DNA from: PVC group bacterium
GTDB taxonomy: Bacteria; Verrucomicrobiota; Kiritimatiellia; SS1-B-03-39; UBA6053
Assembly: GCA_003565035.1 (NCBI GenBank)
Contig: PXDP01000174.1
Location: forward strand, 1 to 29,926
Reading direction: 5' to 3'
Length of the DNA: 29,926 bases
Positions 7,882 to 13,672 of the stretch are shown in pieces (positions within the stretch are counted from its first letter, which is position 1; each line of letters starts with the position of its first letter). Both the position numbers and the translations under genes were made by a program. The notes beneath the pieces are model-generated. The model was not told the DNA's origin. It saw only the letters and a program-made list of their open reading frames with translations, and did not search any database.

Positions 7882-9246
7882 ATGCACCTTTCAGCCTTTA
7901 ATCTAAGCCAGTTCTTTGGCGGCACCTTTTCCCACGGGATTCACCCGGCGGAGAACAAGCACTTCACAGAAGCGAAGCCGATTGAGCGGCTGCCGTTTCC
8001 GGCGCAGTTGGTGTTGCCGCTGTCGATGCATGCCGGCAAGCCCTCGGTGCCTTTGGTGCGGAAGGGACAGGAAGTGGTGCGCGGCGAGCCGATTGCCCGG
8101 GCGGACGGCTTTGTCTCGGTGCCCTTGCACGCGCCGGCGACGGGGGTGATTTCGGATATCCGGCTGATGCCGTCCGCACGCGGACCGCGGGTGATGTCGC
8201 TGATTTTGGATGTCTACCCCGGCGATCCGCAGGAGGTGCTCTACGGCGCCCCGGTGGAACTCGATGCGCTCTCTCCGAAAGAGATTGTGCAGGCGGTGCA
8301 GGATACCGGGCTGGTGGGGCTGGGCGGAGCCGCCTTTCCCACCCACGTTAAACTGACCGTCCCCGAAGGCTGTTCGATTGACACGGTGCTGATTAACGGC
8401 TGTGAATGCGAACCCTTCCTGACCACGGATCACCGTCTTATGGTGGAGCAGGCGGCGGATTTGGTGAAAGGCACCCGGATTTTGATGCGGGTTCTCGGCG
8501 CCAAGCGGGCGGTGATCGGCACCGAAACCAACAAAATGGATGCGGTTGCCGCGATACAGAACGTGTTGCTGCCCAACGATACCGTTTCGGTGAAAGCGGT
8601 GCCGACAAAGTACCCGCAAGGCGCGGAAAAGATGCTGGCTAAAGCCTTGGTCGGCCGGGAAATTCCCTCGGGCACCTTTCCCTCGGCGGTGGGGCTGGGC
8701 GTGTTCAATGTGGCGACGACGACGCAGATGGGGCAGTTGATGCCCATGCAGCGCGGAGTGATTGAGCGGGTGGTGACGGTGACCGGACCGGGGGTGAAAC
8801 GTCCCGGAAATTATATTGTGCCGATCGGCACCCCGATCCGCTGGCTGCTCAACCGCTGCGGGTTCGACGGACCGGCGGGGCATCTGATCATGGGCGGACC
8901 GATGATGGGCGGCACGGTCTCCTCGCTCGACACACCGATTACCAAAGGCTGCGGCGGTCTGCTGGTGCTGACGGAACATCAGCTCACGAGCGAGGAGCAG
9001 ATGAAACGCTATCCGTGCATCAGTTGCGGGGCCTGCGTGGACGCCTGCCCGATGCATCTCAACCCCTGCGAGCTGGGACGGCTGGCGTACAAAGGTCAGT
9101 ACGAACCGATGGCGGAGCGGTATCATTTGAACGACTGTTTTGAGTGCGGTTCGTGCAGTTATGTATGTCCGGCGGCGATTCCGCTGGTGCAGTACTTCCG
9201 AATCGCCAAATCCAGCAACCGCGAAAAGGTGGCCAAAGCATCATGA
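7882..9246 (+). CDS. rnfC: Rnf complex subunit C (peripheral FMN / Fe-S subunit)
   Basis: 454 residues, the usual length for RnfC. This is the soluble subunit on the cytoplasmic face that exchanges electrons with NAD(H). The glycine-rich GLVGLGGAAFPTHVK (143-157) and NGCECEPFLTTDHR (172-185) form the nucleotide/FMN site shared with NuoF and NqrA. Two [4Fe-4S] motifs follow: CISCGACVDACP (Cys379/382/385/389) and CFECGSCSYVCP (Cys419/422/425/429). These clusters mark it as RnfC rather than NqrA, which lacks them. The stop overlaps the rnfD start by 4 bases (ATGA). The ATG at 7882 is supported by the family N-terminus (FFGGTFSHGIHPAENK); upstream is only the repeat array. Confidence 0.95.
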   Translation: MHLSAFNLSQFFGGTFSHGIHPAENKHFTEAKPIERLPFPAQLVLPLSMHAGKPSVPLVRKGQEVVRGEPIARADGFVSVPLHAPATGVISDIRLMPSARGPRVMSLILDVYPGDPQEVLYGAPVELDALSPKEIVQAVQDTGLVGLGGAAFPTHVKLTVPEGCSIDTVLINGCECEPFLTTDHRLMVEQAADLVKGTRILMRVLGAKRAVIGTETNKMDAVAAIQNVLLPNDTVSVKAVPTKYPQGAEKMLAKALVGREIPSGTFPSAVGLGVFNVATTTQMGQLMPMQRGVIERVVTVTGPGVKRPGNYIVPIGTPIRWLLNRCGFDGPAGHLIMGGPMMGGTVSSLDTPITKGCGGLLVLTEHQLTSEEQMKRYPCISCGACVDACPMHLNPCELGRLAYKGQYEPMAERYHLNDCFECGSCSYVCPAAIPLVQYFRIAKSSNREKVAKAS

Positions 9247-10295
9247 GCGATCCCGTGCATCTGAAAACCTCTCCGCATTTGCGCGGTGCGCATTCGGTGG
9301 ACAAAATAATGCGGCATGTGGTGTATGCGCTGATGCCGATTTGTCTGTTTTCGATTGTTCAGTTCGGACTGAGTGCGCTGGTGCTGATTCTGACCTGCAC
9401 GGCGGTCTGCGTGGGCACGGAGCATTTCGCCTGCCGGCTGAACGGACGTCCCACGACGGTGGGCGACTGGAGCGCGGCCATCACCGGAGTGCTTCTGGGC
9501 CTGATTTTGCCACCCAGTTTTCCGCTGTGGATGGCGGCGGTGGCCTCGGTGGTGTCGATTGGGATCGGCAAACTGTTTTTTGGAGGTCTGGGCTTCAATG
9601 TGTTCAATCCGGCACTGGTGGGGCGGGCGTTCGCGCAGGCGGCTTTCACGGTGCCCATTACCACCTGGACCCCGGCCATGGCGCACGCGCGCTTCAAGGA
9701 GTTCATTCCTTCCACATTCACGTTTCCGTTTGCTGCGCCCCCGGACCTGCGGCCCTGGATGGAGCGTTTGCAAATCGACGGCTTTACGGGTGCGACCCCG
9801 CTGGCACTGATGAAATTTGATTATGTGGACACCGAATCCGCGAAGCTGTTTGTCGGCACAGTGGCGGGGTCGGCCGGGGAAACCTCCTCGATGCTGATTT
9901 TGCTCTGCGGCCTTTATCTGGCGTACCGCAAAATGCTGAACTGGAAAATTGTGGCATCGGTTCTGGCCTCGGCCGCCGTCTTTTCGTGGATTTTCTGGGT
10001 GAAAGATCCCTCCGTATATCCGACACCGCTGTTCACGCTGACCTCGGGCGGACTGATGATTGGCGCGGTGTTTATGGCCACCGACATGGTGTCCTCGCCG
10101 GTAACGCCGCTGGGTGTGGTGATTTACGGCAGTATCATCGGCGTGGTCACGGTGATGATCCGTTTGTTTGGCGGCCTGAACGAGGGCGTGATGTACGCGA
10201 TTCTGCTGGCCAATGCGGCCACGCCGCTGATCAACAATCTGACCCAGCCCCGCATTTACGGCGCGGTGCGCCGGAAGAAGGAGGTCAAAGCGTGA
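9243..10295 (+). CDS. rnfD: Rnf complex subunit D (membrane, covalent FMN)
   Basis: 350 residues with about nine hydrophobic segments. It is an integral membrane subunit of the ion-pumping Rnf complex. The covalent-FMN motif is TGATPL (182-187), with Thr185 as the expected attachment site. Other family signatures are GRPTTVGDWSAAITGVLLGL (69-88, substrate-channel helix region) and GGLGFNVFNPALVGRAF. The start codon overlaps the rnfC stop by 4 bases and the stop overlaps the rnfG start by 4 bases, indicating translational coupling. The +frame from 9140-9820 is a shadow of this gene. Confidence 0.95.
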   Translation: MSDPVHLKTSPHLRGAHSVDKIMRHVVYALMPICLFSIVQFGLSALVLILTCTAVCVGTEHFACRLNGRPTTVGDWSAAITGVLLGLILPPSFPLWMAAVASVVSIGIGKLFFGGLGFNVFNPALVGRAFAQAAFTVPITTWTPAMAHARFKEFIPSTFTFPFAAPPDLRPWMERLQIDGFTGATPLALMKFDYVDTESAKLFVGTVAGSAGETSSMLILLCGLYLAYRKMLNWKIVASVLASAAVFSWIFWVKDPSVYPTPLFTLTSGGLMIGAVFMATDMVSSPVTPLGVVIYGSIIGVVTVMIRLFGGLNEGVMYAILLANAATPLINNLTQPRIYGAVRRKKEVKA

Positions 10296-10951
10296 GCGAT
10301 ATTGCACAGGATGCTATGGAACTGCCTCCGCAGCCCAGTCCTTTCCGGCTGGTGGGGACGCTCGGCGGGATTGCGGTTCTTTCCGGTCTGCTGGTGGTGA
10401 TGACCTATCAGTGGACGAAACCGGCGATTGAACGCAATCAGCGCGAAGCGCTCGAACGCGCGGTGTTCAGCGTGCTTCCCGGCGCGGTGCGCAGCGAGCC
10501 GGTTGAGATGACGGGCCAGACCGTGTTTGCCGGATTTGATGAAGCGGACCGGCGCATTGGTTTTGCGCTGGAATCCGAGGCGAGAGGGTATCAGGATTTG
10601 GTCCGGATCTTGTACGGATTTGACCCCGACCGTCAAAAAATTATTGGCATGACCGTACTGCAGAGCACGGAAACGCCGGGGCTGGGCGACAAAATTATAC
10701 GCGATCCGGCCTTTCACGCCAACTTTGAGGCCCTGGACGTTTCCCGTGAGGTGGAGGTGGTGAAAAGCGGTGCCAAAACGGAGGCCTGGCAGATTGATGG
10801 CATTTCCGGAGCGACGGTCAGTTCGCAGGCGGTGGGACAGGCGATTCGCCGGGGGGCGGAGTTAAGGGAGAGGGTGTTGGCGTTTTATCGGGGGGATCAG
10901 ACAAATCGGACAGATCAGACAAATCTGACTGAGCGGGGGGGGCAACCATGA
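10292..10951 (+). CDS. rnfG: Rnf complex subunit G (covalent FMN, periplasmic domain)
   Basis: 219 residues: one transmembrane helix (about 20-40), then an exported FMN-binding domain with TETPGLGDK (127-135) and SGATVSS (172-178), where Thr175 should carry the covalent FMN. The start is GTG at 10292, overlapping the rnfD stop (GTGA), with a strong AAGGAGG 7-8 bases upstream. Longer upstream frames overlap rnfD and are not credible starts. The last 19 residues (GDQTNRTDQTNLTERGGQP) follow the conserved end of the family and are encoded largely by a 9-bp minisatellite (10896-10931), so the tail looks like a repeat-derived addition. FMN attachment would need an ApbE-type transferase, which is not in this window. 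Confidence 0.94.
   Translation: MSDIAQDAMELPPQPSPFRLVGTLGGIAVLSGLLVVMTYQWTKPAIERNQREALERAVFSVLPGAVRSEPVEMTGQTVFAGFDEADRRIGFALESEARGYQDLVRILYGFDPDRQKIIGMTVLQSTETPGLGDKIIRDPAFHANFEALDVSREVEVVKSGAKTEAWQIDGISGATVSSQAVGQAIRRGAELRERVLAFYRGDQTNRTDQTNLTERGGQP
10896..10931 (+). repeat. 9-bp minisatellite, four units, inside the 3' end of rnfG
   Basis: Units ATCAGACAA, ATCGGACAG, ATCAGACAA and ATCTGACTG repeat with period 9, the same family as 7806-7868. Because 9 is a multiple of 3 they stay in frame and encode QTNRTDQTNLTE-like residues at the RnfG C-terminus, just before the rnfE start. Confidence 0.85.
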
Positions 10952-11574
10952 GCGCACCTGAAAAAATGAACCTTCAGACCTTTACGCAGGGCCTCTGGAA
11001 AGAAAATCCGGTGTTTGTGATGATGCTGGGGCTTTGTCCGGTGCTGGCGGTGACCAATACGGCGATGAATGCGCTGGCGATGGGGCTGGCCACGACCTTT
11101 GTGCTGATTTGCTCAGGATTTCTGGTGTCGCTGTTGCGTAAGGTGATTCCGAAACAGGTGCGTATTGCTTCGTATATCATCATTATCGCCACCTTTGTGA
11201 CCATGGCCGATTATCTGATTCAGGCGATCAGCCTGGAGGTGTACCAGGCGCTGGGCGCGTTTATTCAGTTGATCGTGGTGAACTGCATTATTCTTGGACG
11301 CGCGGAGGCGTATGCGTCGAAGAACGGACCGCTGAAAGCGGTGGTGAATGCTACCGGAATGGGACTGGGCTTCACTTTTGCGCTGCTGTGTCTGGGCGTG
11401 GTGCGCGAGGTGCTGGGCGGCGGAACGCTGTTCGGCATGCAGGTGATGCCGGACCGCTTCCAACCCTGGTCGATTTTTGTGCTGCCGCCGGGCGGATTTT
11501 TTGTGCTGGCCTTTTGGCTGATGCTCTTTGCGGCATTTGAGGAGCGTAAACAGAAGAAAGGAGTGACGGCATGA
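10948..11574 (+). CDS. rnfE: Rnf complex subunit E (membrane)
   Basis: 208 residues, about six transmembrane helices. It pairs with RnfA to form the inverted-repeat membrane core. Conserved cysteines sit in LGLCPVLAVTNTA (Cys30) and VVNCIILGRAEAYAS (Cys113). In Rnf and Nqr the equivalent cysteines of the two sister subunits hold a [2Fe-2S] cluster in mid-membrane. The ATG overlaps the rnfG stop (ATGA), and the stop overlaps the rnfA start (ATGA). Confidence 0.95.
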   Translation: MSAPEKMNLQTFTQGLWKENPVFVMMLGLCPVLAVTNTAMNALAMGLATTFVLICSGFLVSLLRKVIPKQVRIASYIIIIATFVTMADYLIQAISLEVYQALGAFIQLIVVNCIILGRAEAYASKNGPLKAVVNATGMGLGFTFALLCLGVVREVLGGGTLFGMQVMPDRFQPWSIFVLPPGGFFVLAFWLMLFAAFEERKQKKGVTA

Positions 11575-12152
11575 ACCCCGGATCGTTTTCGGCTATTTTT
11601 CTGGATGCGTTTCTGATCAACAACTTTGTGCTGGCGTTGTTCCTCGGGATTTGTCCGTTTCTGGGCGTGTCCGGCAAAGTGAAAACCGCCGGGAACATGG
11701 GCATGGCGGTGACCTTTGTGATGCTGGTGAGTTCGCTGTGCGCTTTTGGCCTGAACCATTTGCTGGTGAAGTTCGAGCTGGAATTTCTGCGGCTGATTTG
11801 CTTCATCGCGGTGATTGCCTCGGCGGTGCAACTGGTGGAAATGGCGATCAAACGCTTCAGTCCGACTTTGTTCCGGGCGCTGGGGATTTTTCTGCCGCTG
11901 ATTACCACCAACTGCGCAATTTTGGGGTTGGCGCTGTTTCAGACCGCGCGGGAATACTCGTTTGTGCAGTGCCTGGCGTTCAGTCTGGGGGCGGGCGCGG
12001 GATTCAGTCTGGCGCTGCTGCTGATGGCGGGTTTACGGGAGAAGCTGGAACTGGCGGATCTGCCGGGACTGGCCCGCGGGGCGGCTCTGAGCCTGATATT
12101 AGCGGGAATGCTCTCGCTTGCTTTCATGGGATTTGCGGGGTTGGGCGGATGA
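11571..12152 (+). CDS. rnfA: Rnf complex subunit A (membrane)
   Basis: 193 residues, matching the normal RnfA length, with about six transmembrane helices. The cluster-binding cysteines are in LGICPFLGVSGK (Cys28) and LITTNCAILGLAL (Cys115), mirroring RnfE. A strong AAAGGAG lies about 8 bases before the ATG. The start overlaps rnfE and the stop overlaps the next small gene, both by ATGA. In many clostridial-type operons rnfB comes next (order C-D-G-E-A-B); here it is replaced by the small cysteine protein. Confidence 0.95.
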   Translation: MNPGSFSAIFLDAFLINNFVLALFLGICPFLGVSGKVKTAGNMGMAVTFVMLVSSLCAFGLNHLLVKFELEFLRLICFIAVIASAVQLVEMAIKRFSPTLFRALGIFLPLITTNCAILGLALFQTAREYSFVQCLAFSLGAGAGFSLALLLMAGLREKLELADLPGLARGAALSLILAGMLSLAFMGFAGLGG

Positions 12153-12475
12153 ACACGCAACTGCTCATTTCCATCGGCATCATTTTCGCCGCGTTTACCT
12201 TCTGGGTGATCATTCAGGAAAGCGCGCGGCGTTTTGCGCGGCGGCATCCCGAGTTCGGTCCGGCCCGGGAAGAGGGCGGGGAATGCGGGATTTCGTGCGG
12301 GTGTCCGAATTGGAAGAAATGCAGAGATAGAGGTCAGAGGGTAGAGGGTAGAGGCGAGAGGGTAGAGGGTAGAGGCATATTCGCCGGGGCCGAGCGGGAT
12401 ATATTGGCGGATTTTCAAGAACCGGCTTTGAAAACTGGACGCGGAATGAATGCTAATGACAACAAGGGAAACTAA
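12149..12475 (+). CDS. Small one-helix four-cysteine protein, NqrM-like, in the place of rnfB
   Basis: 108 residues, translationally coupled to rnfA (ATGA overlap). Residues 4-22 form one transmembrane helix. A short basic linker leads to GGECGISCGCPNWKKC, with Cys46, Cys50, Cys52 and Cys58. A single helix followed by a compact four-Cys motif is the layout of NqrM (DUF539), the small factor needed to mature the Fe site between the NqrD and NqrE subunits (homologues of RnfE and RnfA). I infer an equivalent role for Rnf. It is far too short for RnfB and lacks ferredoxin CxxCxxCxxxCP motifs. Residues from about 61 onward (RGQRVEGRGERVEGRG...) are encoded by a 7-bp minisatellite and then low-information sequence, so the ancestral protein may have ended near residue 60. 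Confidence 0.7.
   Translation: MNTQLLISIGIIFAAFTFWVIIQESARRFARRHPEFGPAREEGGECGISCGCPNWKKCRDRGQRVEGRGERVEGRGIFAGAERDILADFQEPALKTGRGMNANDNKGN
12329..12377 (+). repeat. 7-bp minisatellite (AGAGGGT), seven units, inside the small Cys-protein gene
   Basis: Units AGAGGTC, AGAGGGT, AGAGGGT, AGAGGCG, AGAGGGT, AGAGGGT and AGAGGCA run head to tail. They are read through in frame as the C-terminal tail of the small protein. Bases 12329-12346 are the exact reverse complement of 12542-12559 and 12606-12623. Confidence 0.85.
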
Positions 12476-12483
12476 ATCACTAA

Positions 12484-12623
12484 CCTCTGACCTCTTCTTC
12501 ATTCTCCGGCAGGGACTGCCGGGTTACTCCGAACCTCTGAACTCTACCCTCTGACCTCTTTTTCATTCTCCGGCAGGGACTGCCGGGTTACTCCGAACCT
12601 CTGAACTCTACCCTCTGACCTCT
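12484..12623 (+). repeat. 64-bp tandem repeat (two copies plus partial) between the small Cys gene and the reductase
   Basis: Copies at 12484-12547 and 12548-12611 differ at one base, and a 12-base partial third copy ends at 12623. Each full unit contains a hairpin CCGGCAG-GGA-CTGCCGG (12506-12522 and 12570-12586) and is bounded by CCTCTGACCTCT-type heptamers, the complement of the 12329-12377 minisatellite. It fills almost all of the 167-bp gap and ends 19 bp before the next start codon. The hairpins could attenuate the downstream gene, but there is no T-run typical of an intrinsic terminator. Confidence 0.9.
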
Positions 12624-12642
12624 AAATCCCCTGGAGCCCATT

Positions 12643-13503
12643 ATGAACCTAACCGAATATGACATTAGCCATCCTTATCAAGCCGTCGTGTCCAGCAGCG
12701 AGCGGATCACGCCGGAGAGCACCGACGAGGTGCGCCACATCACCTTGAACATTGCTTCGGCGACCTTCAATTATTTGGAGGGACAGAGCATCGGGGTTCT
12801 GGTGCCCGGACCGCATGAGTTTGGAAACGAATATCACATGCGGCTGTATTCGATCGCCAGTTCGCGTCAGGGAGAAGGACAGAATATGTCTGAGATTTCT
12901 CTGTGTGTTCGCAGGTGCTTTTACATTGACGAGGTCAGCGGAGAGAAACATCCGGGGGTGGCCTCGAACTATCTCTGCGATCTGAAACCCGGCGCGAAGA
13001 TTGATATTGTCGGACCGTATGGACGTCAGTTCCTGGCCCCGAAAGATCCGGAAAGTCATTTGCTGATGATCGGAGTGGGGACCGGAATCGCGCCGTTCCG
13101 GGCGTTCCTGAAGCACATTTACAATGAGCGGGGTGACTGGAAAGGCAAAGTCCGTCTGTTCTACGGTGCCCGGACCGGCATGGACAAACTGTACTTCAAC
13201 GATAAAAACGATGACCTCGTGAACTACTACGACGAAGGCACCTTCAAAGCGATTGAGGCCTTCAGCCTGCGGCCGCATTTTGATGATCCGGCGGATCTGG
13301 CCACGGCGGTCAAAGTGCATGCGGCGGAGGTCTGGGAGATGCTGCTCGCCGACAAATCCTACGTGTATATAGCCGGCCTGAGCAGTCTGGAGGCGCAGAT
13401 GGACGAAGTGCTCTCCGAGATGGCCGGTTCGCCCGAAGCCTGGCAGGACAAAAAACAGGACCTCATCGACGAACACCGCTGGTCGACGTTGTTTTATGGG
13501 TGA
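12643..13503 (+). CDS. Ferredoxin-NAD(P)+ reductase, plant type (FAD)
   Basis: 286 residues, single-domain-pair FNR without a fused ferredoxin. The FAD site is RLYSIASS (67-74) and GVASNYLCDL (105-114). The NAD(P) site includes GTGIAPFRAF (146-155), LFYGAR (172-177) and VYIAGLSSLEAQM. The C-terminus ends RWSTLFYG, carrying an aromatic residue near the end as in plant and cyanobacterial FNRs that stack it on the flavin. It moves electrons between ferredoxin and NAD(P). GGAG lies 6-7 bases before the ATG. It follows the Rnf genes and the repeat-filled gap in the same direction, so it may be transcribed with them. It is cytoplasmic; there is no membrane helix or [2Fe-2S] domain as in NqrF. Confidence 0.92.
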   Translation: MNLTEYDISHPYQAVVSSSERITPESTDEVRHITLNIASATFNYLEGQSIGVLVPGPHEFGNEYHMRLYSIASSRQGEGQNMSEISLCVRRCFYIDEVSGEKHPGVASNYLCDLKPGAKIDIVGPYGRQFLAPKDPESHLLMIGVGTGIAPFRAFLKHIYNERGDWKGKVRLFYGARTGMDKLYFNDKNDDLVNYYDEGTFKAIEAFSLRPHFDDPADLATAVKVHAAEVWEMLLADKSYVYIAGLSSLEAQMDEVLSEMAGSPEAWQDKKQDLIDEHRWSTLFYG

Positions 13504-13515
13504 AAAGGGCCGGTG

Positions 13516-13533
13516 TTCCGCGTTTACGCGGAA
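13516..13533. repeat. Short palindrome TTCCGCGTTTACGCGGAA
   Basis: 8-bp arms around a TT centre, just after the reductase stop. Its core CCGCGTTTACGCGG is the reverse complement of the element at 13647-13660. The two flank the 169-bp convergent gap, which otherwise holds only a doubled GCCGCAAGACC (13580-13590 and 13593-13603). The pair may act as a two-way transcription stop, although T-runs are poor. Confidence 0.7.
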
Positions 13534-13646
13534 GGATAAGCGAAGCTTCAGCCAGCGTGTTTCATGGGACATGGACCCTGCCGCAAGACCTGGCCGCAAG
13601 ACCCTGTCCACCGCATACCCGGACCGTAAACGGCCCTCTTTGGCTT

Positions 13647-13660
13647 CCGCGTAAACGCGG
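13647..13660. repeat. Short palindrome CCGCGTAAACGCGG
   Basis: 6-bp arms around AA, 12 bp beyond the RNase R stop codon. It is the inverted partner of 13516-13533. A similar sequence (CCGCGTTTACGCG, 2381-2393) occurs within the start of the RAYT gene. Confidence 0.65.
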
Positions 13661-13672
13661 GACTCGGACCTT

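Noticed and set aside
12149..12475. Truncated RnfB
   Set aside because: Apart from the N-terminal helix there is no resemblance: Cys spacing differs from the RnfB Fe-S domain, and there are no ferredoxin motifs or remnants downstream.
12484..12623. Possible CRISPR-like array
   Set aside because: The 64-bp units are directly abutting with no unique spacers, and no cas genes are present; it is a simple tandem duplication.
13504..13672. Strong intrinsic terminator between the reductase and RNase R genes
   Set aside because: The palindromes there lack following T-runs on either strand, so I list them only as repeats with a possible termination role.
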